Shown: positions 35,619 to 44,614 of the stretch, piece by piece
Numbering within the stretch: the stretch's first letter is position 1
Layout of the letters: every line of letters begins with the position of its first letter
Assembly (NCBI RefSeq): GCF_027023865.1
Contig: NZ_JALVUC010000019.1
Coordinates: 317,803 to 381,802 of the forward strand
Length of the DNA: 64,000 nt
Reading direction: 5' to 3'
DNA from: Thermococcus sp.
Lineage (GTDB): Archaea; Methanobacteriota_B; Thermococci; Thermococcales; Thermococcaceae
Made by a program: the position numbers and the translations under genes
Notes under the pieces: model-generated
What the model was told of the DNA's origin: nothing
The model's input: the letters and a program-made list of their open reading frames with translations, nothing else
The model's database searches: none

Positions 35619-36121
35619 GCCCGTTTGGGGCGCTTTCTCTTGCGCCTCCTTGGAATTAATCTGACGGGACTGCCGCAGTCAGGACAGATTCCCTCCGGTG
35701 GCATCTCTTCAAAACGCCTCCCACAGCCGATGCAGACGTAGTTCCAGCGGATAACGTGCTTTATGCCGCGCTTGAGGGTCCTGAACTCCATGCCCAGGGT
35801 TTTAGCTATGTTCTGAAGGTTGTAGTCATCGGTGAAGAGAACTCCCCCAAGCTCATAGGCCAGTGCGAGGATTTCTAAGTCGGCCTCGCTGAGTTCGCTT
35901 AACTCGCCCGTTCTCTTCGCGGCACCTTTAACGACCTCAATGCTCTCCCGCGATGGGACTAAAACCTTAACCTTCCTCCCGCTGATCAGACCCTCAAGAA
36001 AGAGCCTCGACTCAGGGTCCTTGACCTCTTCAACGACCTTCGGTGTGGTAACACCCTCGACGTCCATCCCCTGTATGAATATCGCGGCGTCGATTATCCT
36101 GACTTTTTCGTCTTCCTTCAT
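35606..36121 (-). CDS. nob1: Nob1-type endonuclease (PIN plus zinc ribbon)
   Basis: The 171-residue protein is the archaeal counterpart of Nob1, which cuts the 3' end of 16S rRNA during small-subunit maturation. A PIN domain starts [14 protein letters not shown] (first Asp) and carries [20 protein letters not shown] and [11 protein letters not shown] (later acids). A zinc ribbon follows: [21 protein letters not shown] (C-x2-C, C-x2-C), then a basic tail ([13 protein letters not shown]). ATG 36121 lies 58 bases from the divergent pxpA start. The upstream frame extends further but covers the promoter. Confidence 0.92.
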   Translation of the reverse strand: MKEDEKVRIIDAAIFIQGMDVEGVTTPKVVEEVKDPESRLFLEGLISGRKVKVLVPSRESIEVVKGAAKRTGELSELSEADLEILALAYELGGVLFTDDYNLQNIAKTLGMEFRTLKRGIKHVIRWNYVCIGCGRRFEEMPPEGICPDCGSPVRLIPRRRKRKRPKRARRS

Positions 36122-36179
36122 GATCCCAGCTTGGAGAAACCCTTTTTTAGATTTCCGTCGAAATGCTTCCGGTGGTAGC

Positions 36180-36947
36180 ATGAGGGTTGACCTCAACTCT
36201 GACCTCGGAGAGAGCTTTGGAAGATATAATCTCGGCCTCGATGGGGAGGTTATGAAGTACATCACGAGCGCCAACGTTGCGACAGGCTGGCACGCCGGCG
36301 ATCCCATCGTCATGAGGAGAACTGTGAGGCTCGCAAAGGAGAATGGGGTGGCAGTTGGTGCGCATCCCGGTTATCCAGACCTCTTAGGTTTTGGAAGGAG
36401 ATACATGAGACTCTCACCTGAGGAGGCTAGGAACTACACCCTCTACCAGATAGGCGCTCTCCATGCTTTTTCCAGGGCTGAGGGCCTAGAACTCCAGCAC
36501 GTTAAGCCCCACGGGGCACTCTACAACGCCCTTGTAAAGGATGAAGCACTCGCGAGGGCGGTCCTTGAAGGGATAGCGGACTTCGATAAGAACCTAATCT
36601 TCGTAACGCTTTCCGGCTCAAGGTCTGCTGAGATAGCGGGGGAGATAGGCGTTAGGGTGGCCCACGAGGTATTCGCCGACCGCGCCTACAACCCGGACGG
36701 AACGCTCGTTTCCCGCTCGAAACCAGGGGCGGTGATTCACGACAAGGATGAGATAGCGGAGCGCGTGATTTCAATGGTCAAGGATGGCGGAGTCAGGGCG
36801 ATAAACGGCGAGTGGGTCGAGCTGAAGGTCGACACCATCTGCGTTCACGGGGACAACCCCAAGGCGGTCGAGATAGCGGCCCACGTGAGGAGGGCCCTTG
36901 AGGATGAGGGAGTGAAGGTAGTGCCAATGAGGGAGATAGTGTGGTGA
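36180..36947 (+). CDS. pxpA: 5-oxoprolinase subunit A (LamB/YcsF family)
   Basis: The 255-residue protein is PxpA of the ATP-dependent 5-oxoprolinase (PxpABC), which opens pyroglutamate to glutamate. Signatures: [16 protein letters not shown] at the start, [28 protein letters not shown] and [10 protein letters not shown], with conserved His and Asp, and VHGDNPKAV near the end. GGTGGTAGC precedes the ATG. It is the first of three coupled genes (pxpA, pxpB, pxpC). Confidence 0.95.
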   Translation: MRVDLNSDLGESFGRYNLGLDGEVMKYITSANVATGWHAGDPIVMRRTVRLAKENGVAVGAHPGYPDLLGFGRRYMRLSPEEARNYTLYQIGALHAFSRAEGLELQHVKPHGALYNALVKDEALARAVLEGIADFDKNLIFVTLSGSRSAEIAGEIGVRVAHEVFADRAYNPDGTLVSRSKPGAVIHDKDEIAERVISMVKDGGVRAINGEWVELKVDTICVHGDNPKAVEIAAHVRRALEDEGVKVVPMREIVW

Positions 36948-36952
36948 ACCCC

Positions 36953-37648
36953 ATGAAACCGGAAATAAAGCCCTCCGGCGACTCCGCCATAGCCGTGTCC
37001 TTCGGCGAGACAATTGACGAGGAGATAAACGGCAGGGTCCACGCCGTCGCAAGAGCCATAGAGGAGATGAGCTTTGAATGGCTCGTGGAGGTGGTGCCGG
37101 CCTACTCCTCACTCTACGTCTTCTACGACCCGCTGAAGGTTTCCTACACCGAAGTTGAGGCCTCGATAAAGCCGCTGCTGAACGCGAAGACCGAGTCCTT
37201 TGAGGGCAGGCTCATCGAGGTTCCCGTCGTCTATGGTGGTAAATACGGCCAAGACATTGAGTTTGTGGCGGAACACAACGGCCTCACCGTCGATGACGTC
37301 ATCGAAATCCACTCCCAGCAAGTTTACCGCGTCTACTTCCTCGGCTTTCTCCCGGGGTTTGCCTACCTTGGAGGAATGGACGAGCGCATAGCAGCGCCCC
37401 GTCTGGAGAGGCCCCGCCTCAAAGTGCCCGCAGGCTCTGTGGGAATAGCGGGAAGGCAGACCGGCATTTACCCCCTTGAAAGTCCCGGCGGCTGGCGGCT
37501 CATCGGGAGGACACCGTTGAGGCTCTTCAACCCGTCGAAAGAGCCGCCGACGCTCCTCCAGCCGGGGGACAGGGTGAAGTTCGTGCCGATAGACGAGAGC
37601 GAGTTCAGGGAGATCTACCTAGAAGAGGGGGGTGTGGAAAGTGATTGA
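36953..37648 (+). CDS. pxpB: 5-oxoprolinase subunit B (KipI-like)
   Basis: The 231-residue protein is of the AHS1/KipI family. Motifs: SGDSAIAVSFGETID at the start, VVPAYSSLYVFYDP, VYRVYFLGFLPGFAYLGGMD (about 122-141), PAGSVGIAGRQTGIYPLESP and GGWRLIGRTPLRLFNP. ATG 36953 is preceded by GGTGAACCCC, within the pxpA stop region. It works with PxpC as the ATP-using part of 5-oxoprolinase. It overlaps pxpC by a few bases. Confidence 0.94.
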   Translation: MKPEIKPSGDSAIAVSFGETIDEEINGRVHAVARAIEEMSFEWLVEVVPAYSSLYVFYDPLKVSYTEVEASIKPLLNAKTESFEGRLIEVPVVYGGKYGQDIEFVAEHNGLTVDDVIEIHSQQVYRVYFLGFLPGFAYLGGMDERIAAPRLERPRLKVPAGSVGIAGRQTGIYPLESPGGWRLIGRTPLRLFNPSKEPPTLLQPGDRVKFVPIDESEFREIYLEEGGVESD

Positions 37649-38639
37649 GCTCCTCAAAGTCCCCTCTCTCCTGACGGTTCAGGACTCCGGAAGGCCCAGC
37701 TACAGAAAACTCGGCGTCCCGGTTTCTGGCTTTATGGACGATTATTCCGCAAGGGTAGCCAACTACCTCGTAGGAAACCCCGGAAACAGTCCACTCCTTG
37801 AGTTCCTTCTTTCCGGGCCGACGGTGAGGTTCAATGCATCTGTCGTCTTTGCCATTGCAGGGGATGCTGACATCACACTCAACGGCATTCCAGTTGAACC
37901 CTGGACGAGCTACTGGGCCAAGCGGGGGGATGTTCTAGAGGTTGGAACCCTGGGGAGTGGCCTCTACGGCTACATCGCCTTTGCCGGAGGGATAAAGTGC
38001 GAGAAGCTTCTGGGGAGCTGCTCCGCCTATCCGAAAGCCAGCCTTGGAAGGCCGCTGAAGGCCGGCGACAGGCTGAGCCTCGGCTACACGATACTGACGG
38101 GAAAAGAAGGAAAAAGCCTTCCGGAGGAGCTGAGACCAAACTACTCCGCGAAAGAAATAACCGTTAAAGTGATCCCCGGCCCCGATTTGAAGCACTTCAC
38201 GGAGGATGGTCTGAAGACCTTCTTGGGCGAGGCCTACACCGTAATGCCTGAGTCAGACAGGATGGGCTACCGCATGGACGGCCCCGTGATAGAACATTCC
38301 TGGAAGGGCGCCGACATCATCACGGAGCCTCTGGCGCCGGGGACTGTGCAGGTTCCTACGAACGGAAAGCCTATAGTGATGATGCGCGATGCCCAGACCA
38401 CCGGCGGTTACGCGAAGATTGCGACGGTTATAAGCATTGACCTGCCCCATCTGGCACAGAGCAGACCGGGAACTAGAGTGAGGTTCAAGGCGGTGGACGT
38501 TGAGAAAGGGCAGGAACTCCTAAGGAGGCGCGAGAAAACGCTGAGGGCAATAGAAGAGTTCCTTGAGGGAAAAATGAAGGCCTACAAAATCAAAGCCGGA
38601 AAAGAAGAGAGGATAGCCTTCACAGAAGTGGGGCGTTAG
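37641..38639 (+). CDS. pxpC: 5-oxoprolinase subunit C (KipA-like)
   Basis: The 332-residue protein is of the AHS2/KipA biotin-dependent-carboxylase-like family. Motifs: [61 protein letters not shown] and the substrate-site loop [20 protein letters not shown]. The probable start is the GTG at 37641, with GGGGGGTG six bases before it; it overlaps the end of pxpB by eight bases. It completes the pxpABC operon and overlaps the convergent UPF0179 gene by four bases. Confidence 0.94.
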   Translation: MIELLKVPSLLTVQDSGRPSYRKLGVPVSGFMDDYSARVANYLVGNPGNSPLLEFLLSGPTVRFNASVVFAIAGDADITLNGIPVEPWTSYWAKRGDVLEVGTLGSGLYGYIAFAGGIKCEKLLGSCSAYPKASLGRPLKAGDRLSLGYTILTGKEGKSLPEELRPNYSAKEITVKVIPGPDLKHFTEDGLKTFLGEAYTVMPESDRMGYRMDGPVIEHSWKGADIITEPLAPGTVQVPTNGKPIVMMRDAQTTGGYAKIATVISIDLPHLAQSRPGTRVRFKAVDVEKGQELLRRREKTLRAIEEFLEGKMKAYKIKAGKEERIAFTEVGR

Positions 38640-39070
38640 TCCTTCTTTCTCATCACCTTGACGACCTTGTAGGTCTTCCCGTTGCACTCGACCTCCCCGG
38701 TCACCTCGATTATCTTCACCTGGTCGCCCTCGAAGAGGCCCTCAGGGCGGAAGAGGTCCTGCTTGTCCCTTTCACCGCACTCCTCGAACTTCAGCCGTAT
38801 CACCGAGCCTGCTATCGCCATCCTTGGCTCCACAGCGACCTCGATGCTCGGTTCGACCACTTCCACCACGCGCACCTTGCCCTCATGGAGCGGGCAGGAG
38901 TGCGACGGCATGCTTCTTACGCGCAGGATTTTGTACCTCCGCCCGGGTTCGAGGTTTCCAACGCAGACACCAGCCAATTTGCACGTCTTGCAAGGCTCCG
39001 CTGGACCATAGAAAATGAACTCGACTCCAGGTCTTGCCAGCTTTTCCCCAACTAGCGTGATTATTGCCAT
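38636..39070 (-). CDS. UPF0179 family protein
   Basis: The 144-residue protein matches the archaeal UPF0179 family: [35 protein letters not shown] with a C-x2-C-x5-C pattern (about 27-36), [14 protein letters not shown] and [15 protein letters not shown]. The conserved cysteines suggest a metal or redox site. No function is known. It is convergent with pxpC and shares strand with egsA, 30 bases downstream. Confidence 0.85.
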   Translation of the reverse strand: MAIITLVGEKLARPGVEFIFYGPAEPCKTCKLAGVCVGNLEPGRRYKILRVRSMPSHSCPLHEGKVRVVEVVEPSIEVAVEPRMAIAGSVIRLKFEECGERDKQDLFRPEGLFEGDQVKIIEVTGEVECNGKTYKVVKVMRKKD

Positions 39071-39099
39071 TTCAACACCTCCGTCGTGAGTGATGACAG

Positions 39100-40140
39100 T
39101 CAGATGACTCCAGTGATTTTAGCGGCCTTCTCTGCCGCCTCCCTCGTCAGACCGTCCTTCCCGAGGATCGTATAGCGCTCGGGCCTTATCGTGTGGGCTG
39201 TTGTTAGAGCCTTGATGAGTACCTCCGGCTCGATCCCCAGCTCGTATGCGTTAGTTGGCGCACCAACCCTCTTTAAGGTTTCCCTAACGCGCTCCCACTT
39301 GAGGCCGTGGAGGTAGGCGGTTATTATCGTCCCGACACCGACCTGCTCGCCGTGGAGGGCCGGTTTTTCGAGGAGGGAATCAAGGGCATGGCTGAAGAGG
39401 TGCTCGGCACCGCTCGCCGGTCTGGATGAACCCGCTATGCTCATTGCCACGCCGCCACTTATTAGGGCCTTCACAACCTTTCTAACGCTCTCCTCGTTGC
39501 CGAGCCTTATTATGTCCGCGTTACGCATTATCATCTTGGCGCTCATCAGACTGAGCGAAGCTGCATACTCACTGTAATACTCCCCTTTTATCCTGTGAGC
39601 TAATTGCCAGTCTTTAACTGCCGTCAGGTTGCTTATAACGTCCCCAACACCCGCGGCAAGATAGCGGTAGGGAGCGGTCCTGATGACCTTCACATCCGCG
39701 ATGACCGCAACTGGAGGGACCGCTTTTAGGGACGTTTTTAGTCCGAGATCCCGTATTGAAGCGTTGGCGCTCGCTATGCCATCGTGGGAGGCTGTTGTAG
39801 GAAAACTGATAAATGGAACGCCAGCTTTGAAGGAGGCCAGTTTTGCAACGTCGATTATACTCCCGCCGCCGACCGCTATGAGCCAGTCCGAGTCATGGTC
39901 ACGAACTATTGAAAGAACCCTCTCAACCTCCTCCATTGTCGCGCCTTTAACGGTCACGCCCTCAACGCTATATTCTCCGCTTAGAACATCCTTCACCGCT
40001 TTTCCTGCTATCCCCTTCGTCCTCGGGCCGTAGAGCACGAGGGCTTTCCTCCCTAATCCAAGGCGTTTGGCGACGTTAACGGTCTCTTCAACCAGGTTCT
40101 CGCCCAAAAGCACCTCTCGCGGGAGTTGCATCAGGTGCAC
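39100..40140 (-). CDS. egsA: sn-glycerol-1-phosphate dehydrogenase
   Basis: The 346-residue enzyme reduces dihydroxyacetone phosphate to sn-glycerol 1-phosphate, the backbone of archaeal lipids. Seen: an NAD(P)-binding strand [35 protein letters not shown] (about 88-107), [20 protein letters not shown], and the zinc-site histidines in [11 protein letters not shown] and [11 protein letters not shown] 40140 is chosen because GGTGGTGA lies five bases in front of it; ATG codons at 40161 and 40131 are alternatives. A TATA-like CCTTAAAGC lies at about 40172-40180, back to back with the DUF63 gene promoter. Confidence 0.95.
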   Translation of the reverse strand: MHLMQLPREVLLGENLVEETVNVAKRLGLGRKALVLYGPRTKGIAGKAVKDVLSGEYSVEGVTVKGATMEEVERVLSIVRDHDSDWLIAVGGGSIIDVAKLASFKAGVPFISFPTTASHDGIASANASIRDLGLKTSLKAVPPVAVIADVKVIRTAPYRYLAAGVGDVISNLTAVKDWQLAHRIKGEYYSEYAASLSLMSAKMIMRNADIIRLGNEESVRKVVKALISGGVAMSIAGSSRPASGAEHLFSHALDSLLEKPALHGEQVGVGTIITAYLHGLKWERVRETLKRVGAPTNAYELGIEPEVLIKALTTAHTIRPERYTILGKDGLTREAAEKAAKITGVI

Positions 40141-40212
40141 TTCTCTCACCACCTTCCACATTATGGTGGGAAAAGCTTTAAGGCTATCGGAACAAGGGGC
40201 TATGGTGGTCGA

Positions 40213-41028
40213 ATGGGTCCCTATGAGTTCTTTTACAAGTACTTCGTGCTTCCAATTAAGGATAACCAGGGCTACAACCCGGTGAACACAACCACCTACG
40301 CGATAATTCTTGGAATCGCGGTCATACTCCTGTACAAAATGCTCAAACGCATGGGGATCCGGGTTGACGGACGGTTCTTCAAAGCTTTGATTCCTTACAT
40401 AATCCTCGGTCCGCTGATGAGGAGCATGACCGACATTGGAATTCTCCAGAGGACCTATCTGACGGTCAGCCCCGGCGGCTACTTTGTCATAGCGGCCTTT
40501 GCAATAGCCTCGCTCTATGCGGTGTGGCGGCACATCGGGCCGGATGAGAAGCTCTACCCCATCTACCGTGATTTCGGCTGGGTTCTCGTCGGGGGGCTGC
40601 TCTTTATCCTGATAATCAACTTAGACAAGGTGAGCTTCAATTGGGAAGTTCTAAAGTACTTCATCCCGGCCCTTCTGGTAGCCGAGGCCTTCATCTGGGC
40701 TCTAACGAAGAAGTTCAAACTGATAAAGGACAACGAACTGCTGTTTTACACCCACTTCTATGATGCTACCACAACCTTCGTTGGGATCCAATTCTTCGGC
40801 TTCTGGGAGCAGCACGTTCTGGCGAGGTGGATGATGGGTTTACTGGGAACTCCGGCAGCGATGTACCTTGAGAAGTTCATCATCCTCCTGCCGGTGGTCT
40901 GGATACTCGACAGGGTAATGGGAGAGGAAGACGAGGACTTAATCAACTTTGTCAAGCTAACGATTTTTATTCTTGGCTTCGGTCCTGGAACTAGGAACTT
41001 CCTGATAACACTCATGGGGGGTGGATGA
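40213..41028 (+). CDS. DUF63 integral membrane protein, paralogue 1
   Basis: The 271-residue protein has about eight membrane helices, starts MGPYEFFYKYFVLPIKDNQG, and has the DUF63 pattern: YNPVNTTTYAIILGI, an arginine-containing IRVDGRFFKALIPYI, FYTHFYDATTTFVGIQFFG and a C-terminal GFGPGTRNFLIT. DUF63 is an archaeal family of unknown function. A paralogue is at 62793-63590. TATGGTGGTCGA precedes the ATG. The stop overlaps the start region of the inositol-phosphatase gene. Confidence 0.88.
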   Translation: MGPYEFFYKYFVLPIKDNQGYNPVNTTTYAIILGIAVILLYKMLKRMGIRVDGRFFKALIPYIILGPLMRSMTDIGILQRTYLTVSPGGYFVIAAFAIASLYAVWRHIGPDEKLYPIYRDFGWVLVGGLLFILIINLDKVSFNWEVLKYFIPALLVAEAFIWALTKKFKLIKDNELLFYTHFYDATTTFVGIQFFGFWEQHVLARWMMGLLGTPAAMYLEKFIILLPVVWILDRVMGEEDEDLINFVKLTIFILGFGPGTRNFLITLMGGG

Positions 41029-41029
41029 G

Positions 41030-41800
41030 ATGGAATTCGAGTGGAACGCGATAGCTAAAGAGATAGCACTGGAAGTTGAGAAGGCGGTTCTCCCACTCTT
41101 CGGAACGACAAAGGCCGGTGAGGTTATAGGAATGAACGCCAGTGGTGACACAACCGACTACGTTGACAAGATCTCGGAGGATATAATTCTGTCAAGGCTC
41201 AAACCCCTTGGCGTTAATGTGGTCAGCGAGGAAGTCGGGGTAATCGACAACGGGAGCGACTACACCGTCGTGATAGACCCGATAGACGGCTCATACAACT
41301 TTACGGTTGGGATACCAATTTTCGCCTTCAGCTTCGCCGTTTTCAAGGATAAAAAACCTGTTTACGGAGCAATCTACGAGTTCTTCCCCAAGAATTTCTA
41401 CGAGGCCGTTCTAGGCGAGGGGGCATTCCTTAACGGAAGGAGGATTCATGTGAGGAAGCCGGAGCGTGGGAAGGAAGCGCTGAGCTTCTACACGCGCGGG
41501 AGATGCACAGGGATAGTAAAGAGGATTAAGCGCGTCCGCGTTCTTGGTGCCATAGCTGTGGAGCTGTCTTACCTTGCTAAGGGTGCCATTGACGGCGTCT
41601 TTGACATCAGAAACTACGTCAGGCCGACGGATATAGCGGCGGGAGTGCTCATAGCTAGGGAAGCCGGCGCGATAGTTACAGATGAGAGGGGGAAAGAGCT
41701 TAAAGTCAAGCTCAGCGCAACTGAGAAGACGAACCTCATAGCGGTTGATGATGAATACCTCCTGAAAATCATACTGGAGGAGCTAGGTAATGGCTCTTGA
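41030..41800 (+). CDS. suhB: Inositol monophosphatase/fructose-1,6-bisphosphatase (class IV)
   Basis: The 256-residue lithium-sensitive phosphatase has DYVDKISEDIIL, the metal site VVIDPIDGSYNFTVGIPIFA (about 81-100), and the second metal motif SYLAKGAIDGVFDIRNYVRP with PTDIAAGVLIAREAGA. Thermococcal orthologues act on inositol monophosphate and fructose 1,6-bisphosphate, so it may serve di-inositol phosphate (osmolyte) synthesis or gluconeogenesis. ATG 41030 lies six bases after GGGGGTG. The gene overlaps rhomboid by 11 bases. Confidence 0.93.
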   Translation: MEFEWNAIAKEIALEVEKAVLPLFGTTKAGEVIGMNASGDTTDYVDKISEDIILSRLKPLGVNVVSEEVGVIDNGSDYTVVIDPIDGSYNFTVGIPIFAFSFAVFKDKKPVYGAIYEFFPKNFYEAVLGEGAFLNGRRIHVRKPERGKEALSFYTRGRCTGIVKRIKRVRVLGAIAVELSYLAKGAIDGVFDIRNYVRPTDIAAGVLIAREAGAIVTDERGKELKVKLSATEKTNLIAVDDEYLLKIILEELGNGS

Positions 41801-42404
41801 GCGCTACTTCTACCGCTACGGTAAGGCCACCTTCAGCCTGTTCCTCATAAACCTTGCCGTTTACACAGTTGAGTCCATCCTGAGCGGAAACCCGATCAGG
41901 ATAAGCCCCAACGTCCTCCTCCTCTTCGGTCAATGGAACTACGCGGTTCTCCACTACGGCTGGTGGTGGCAGCTCTTCACGGCGATGTTCGTGCACGTCA
42001 GCATACTTCACATAGCCTTCAACATGTACTTCCTCATCGTCATGGGAAGTCAGCTTGAACACGTGATAGGTCCAAAGAGGCTGACGATGGTCTACCTTGT
42101 TTCGGGCCTCTTCGGGAACATACTAACGCTCCTCTTCCTCCCACCGAACACCGTAAGTGCGGGCGCGAGCGGGGCCCTCTTCGGCATAGCCGGAACGCTG
42201 ATAGTCATGATGGGCGTCATAGGAGGTAACATGCAGGCCGCTCTTATCAACGCGTTCTTCCTCTTTATCATCAACAGCATCCTGCCAGGAGTTAACGCCT
42301 ACGCCCACATGGGCGGCCTGCTAGTTGGTATAGCCATCGGCTACTACTACGGGAAGCGTATCAGAAGGCGTATGGCACTTGCCTACGGGTACGGCTATTA
42401 CTGA
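41790..42404 (+). CDS. Rhomboid-family intramembrane serine protease
   Basis: The 204-residue protein has six membrane helices. Signatures: WWWQLFTAMFVHVSILHIAF (loop 1, helix 2, His region), the catalytic Ser127 in SAGASGALFGIAG and His173 in NAYAHMGGLLVGIAIGY. It cuts membrane proteins within the bilayer; targets unknown. It starts inside the end of the inositol-phosphatase gene with GGAGG upstream, so the pair is coupled. The tail is basic then rich in Tyr and Gly. Confidence 0.93.
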   Translation: MALERYFYRYGKATFSLFLINLAVYTVESILSGNPIRISPNVLLLFGQWNYAVLHYGWWWQLFTAMFVHVSILHIAFNMYFLIVMGSQLEHVIGPKRLTMVYLVSGLFGNILTLLFLPPNTVSAGASGALFGIAGTLIVMMGVIGGNMQAALINAFFLFIINSILPGVNAYAHMGGLLVGIAIGYYYGKRIRRRMALAYGYGYY

Positions 42405-42461
42405 TCCATCGAAAGATTTAAAAATGCCCCACTGGAGGTATAGGTCGAGCGCTCGGGCAGT

Positions 42462-42569
42462 GCCGGGGTAGCTTAGCCTGGTCAGAGCGCTCGGCTCATA
42501 GGGCCGCTTCCCTTCGGGGGAGCCTGAGAAACCGAGAGGTCCGGGGTTCAAAGCCCCGCCCCGGCACCA
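42462..42569 (+). tRNA. tRNA-Met (CAT, elongator) with a 30-base intron
   Basis: Acceptor GCCGGGG pairs with CCCCGGC. The anticodon stem CTCGG/CCGAG and loop CTCATA-A are interrupted after base 37 by an intron at 42501-42530 (GGGCCGCTTCCCTTCGGGGG and ten further bases), the usual site for a bulge-helix-bulge intron. The T-arm is CCGGGGTTCAAAGCCCCG. CCA is encoded. TATA-like GATTTAAAAATG lies at 42414-42425. Thermococcales are known to have introns in tRNA-Met and tRNA-Trp. Confidence 0.93.
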
Positions 42570-42570
42570 T

Positions 42571-42680
42571 TGGAACTTTGCTCGGCAAAGTCTGTAGCTC
42601 TTTTTTGGAGCGCGTGTTTATAAGGGGATTTCCTGCTTGGAATTAATTGTTCTGGGGAGAACTTTCTCTAATTTAAGCGC
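42571..42680 (+). repeat. Degenerate repeat behind tRNA-Met
   Basis: GTCTGTAGCTCTTTTTTGGA, then GTTTATAAGGGGATTTCCTG and GGGGAGAACTTTCTCTAATT align with the unit behind tRNA-Val (26500-26640). No frame is found. It is probably the same intergenic repeat family, or shared tRNA 3' processing/termination sequence. The remaining 100 bases up to the DEAD-box gene hold nothing I can identify. Confidence 0.5.
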
Positions 42681-42782
42681 CAGAATACTACCTCAACGCG
42701 ACCACAATTTTCCCCCGATGAGTTGTTGGGCAAAAGGAAGGAATAGAAAAAATCTAGGGAAACGGACAAGCCGTTTCCAAGC

Positions 42783-44078
42783 TCAGTAGCGGTAATCTGA
42801 ATAGCCCTCGGAGTAGTTTCTCCTTCCGCCTTTCTTGCCTCTGCCGTTCCTTCCGCTCCCCCTGCCCTCGCGGTAGTTTCTGGAACTTCCGGAGTTTTTA
42901 GAGTAGCCCTTTGAGCCGTAGCTTCTCTGGGTTCTCTCGTATCTCTCACGGTATTCCTTTGGAATCTCCTCGCTCAGCTCCGACTTACTTATTTCCACGC
43001 CCGCCTGTTGGGCGATGTAACGGAGGCGCCTGAACTCGCCGGGCATTATGAAGGTTATTGCCCTGCCCCTCTTACCCATCCTACCGGTTCTACCTATCCG
43101 GTGGACGTAGTCTTCAGCCGTCATGGGTAGGGAGTAGTTGACGATGTGACTTATGTCCTGCACGTCGAGACCCCTCGCGGCAACGTCAGTCGCAACGAGA
43201 ACCCTTGTCTTCTTGTTCTTGAAGCGCCAGAGCGTTCTCTCCCTTGCTGACTGGCTCATGTCACCGTTGAGAGATTCTGCCCTGTATCCGCTACTCCTTA
43301 GCCTCTCGCTCAGCTCCCGCGTTTCTCTCTTCGTGGCGCAGAATACTATGCCGTAGAAGTTCTCATTGGCATCGAGTATCTTCTTCAGCACTGTGAACTT
43401 TCTAGCCGGGACTACCTCAAGGTACTCCTGGTCGACCATCTCCGGCACAAGTTCGTCACTGCTGACGCTCACAACCTCGTAGTCACCCATGTAGCGCCTT
43501 GCAAGCCTCTTTATCTCGGGCGGCATCGTGGCCGAGAACATGAGAACGCGCTTTTCCTTTGGTGTTCCCCTGAATATCACCTCAATGTCATCCACGAAAC
43601 CCATGTCAAGCATCCTATCCGCTTCATCGAGGATGAAGAACCTAACGCCGCTTAAATCAATGGTGCCGCGCCTTATGTGGTCGAGAACCCTTCCGGGAGT
43701 TCCGACTACGATGTGTGTGCCCCTCTCCAGCGCCCTTATCTGCGGGCCTATCGGCTGGCCGCCGTAAACTGCGTAGACATAGATCCTCTTCCTCCCACGG
43801 AGGCTCTTGATTTCATCCGCCACCTGGAGGGCTAATTCCCTCGTAGGTGTGAGGATTATCGCCTGGACGCCCCTCTCCTTAGGATCAATCGCCTCGATTA
43901 TTGGAAGCGCAAAAGCGGCCGTCTTCCCCGTCCCGGTCTGGGACTGGCCGATTATGTCGGTCTCCCCCCTTAAAAGTCTGGGGATGACCTCCCTCTGGAT
44001 ATCGGTTGGCTGTAAAAAGCCTTTCTGCCTTACTGCTACTAACGTGGCCTCGGATAAGCCTAAGCTTTCAAAACTCAT
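42783..44078 (-). CDS. DEAD-box RNA helicase
   Basis: The 431-residue helicase has all the family motifs: Q motif (LGLSEATLVAVRQKGFLQPTDIQ), Walker A SQTGTGKTAAFALP, PTRELALQV, GTPGRVLDH, DEAD in FILDEADRMLDMG, SATMP, and HRIGRTGRMGKRG. The last 50 residues are rich in G, R, S and Y and probably bind RNA. Such helicases help RNA folding and cold response in Thermococcales. ATG 44078 has AAGGAGTTAGAAAG in front; an in-frame ATG at 44111 lies beyond that site and is less likely. Confidence 0.95.
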   Translation of the reverse strand: MSFESLGLSEATLVAVRQKGFLQPTDIQREVIPRLLRGETDIIGQSQTGTGKTAAFALPIIEAIDPKERGVQAIILTPTRELALQVADEIKSLRGRKRIYVYAVYGGQPIGPQIRALERGTHIVVGTPGRVLDHIRRGTIDLSGVRFFILDEADRMLDMGFVDDIEVIFRGTPKEKRVLMFSATMPPEIKRLARRYMGDYEVVSVSSDELVPEMVDQEYLEVVPARKFTVLKKILDANENFYGIVFCATKRETRELSERLRSSGYRAESLNGDMSQSARERTLWRFKNKKTRVLVATDVAARGLDVQDISHIVNYSLPMTAEDYVHRIGRTGRMGKRGRAITFIMPGEFRRLRYIAQQAGVEISKSELSEEIPKEYRERYERTQRSYGSKGYSKNSGSSRNYREGRGSGRNGRGKKGGRRNYSEGYSDYRY

Positions 44079-44149
44079 CTTTCTAACTCCTTCTACGTTA
44101 CTCAGACGCACTCCTTCTCAAACGGAACGCGCCGAGAAGAAACGCGATC

Positions 44150-44227
44150 TGGCGGGCCGAGGGGGATTCGAACCCCCGACCACGGGATTAAGAGTCCCGC
44201 GCTCTAACCATGCTGAGCTACCGGCCC
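44150..44227 (-). tRNA. tRNA-Lys (CTT)
   Basis: On the minus strand, acceptor GGGCCGG...CGGCCC, D-arm AGCTCAGCATGGTTAGAGC, anticodon stem CGGGA/TCCCG with loop CTCTTAA (anticodon CTT) and T-arm TCGGGGGTTCGAATCCCCC. CCA is encoded. ATTTATAAAA (about 44258-44267) is the TATA box, arranged back to back with that of tRNA-Leu. Confidence 0.95.
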
Positions 44228-44337
44228 TCAACCCGAAACCATAGACGGGAGGTTGTTTTATAAATTTTTCGGTCTATTTGGGTCCGAAGACGATAGAAAA
44301 ATTTATAAATCCTCCCAAAGCCTTATAGTTTGGCGAA

Positions 44338-44425
44338 GCGGGGGTTGCCAAGCCTGGTCAAAGGCGCGGGATTGAGGGTCCCGTCCCGTAGGGGTTCCGG
44401 GGTTCAAATCCCCGCCCCCGCACCA
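44338..44425 (+). tRNA. tRNA-Leu (GAG)
   Basis: Acceptor GCGGGGG pairs with CCCCCGC. Anticodon stem CGGGA/TCCCG with loop TTGAGGG (anticodon GAG) and a long variable arm (TCCCGTAGGGGTTCC region), as expected of Leu. T-arm CCGGGGTTCAAATCCCCG. CCA encoded. TATA AAATTTATAAATCC at 44299-44312. Confidence 0.95.
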
Positions 44426-44614
44426 TTACAGCCCTTCCTAATGAAAGCGCTGGCAGAAATGGCTGCTTGTTCTATGAACTTACCCTTTGGACAGTGCATG
44501 ACTAGCTTTTTGTCCCTTGAAAAAGAAACTTTTCGCCAGCCTTTCACAGAAACTGCTGCAGAGTTCCTCCGCAGGATTTTTATAATCCCCCCCCTAACAG
44601 CTCAAGGTGTCACC

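Noticed and set aside
40141-40533. Long upstream extension of egsA
   Set aside because: It crosses the divergent DUF63 gene and the promoter; GTG 40140 has a ribosome site and gives the family's normal length.
43807-44244. Plus-strand frame ending GGFEPPTTGLRVPRSNHAEL
   Set aside because: It is the antisense of tRNA-Lys and of the helicase gene, not a protein.
44330-44614. Upstream extension of topA through tRNA-Leu
   Set aside because: The frame is merely open; the tRNA, a TATA box and a ribosome site stand before ATG 44615, where the TOPRIM fold begins.
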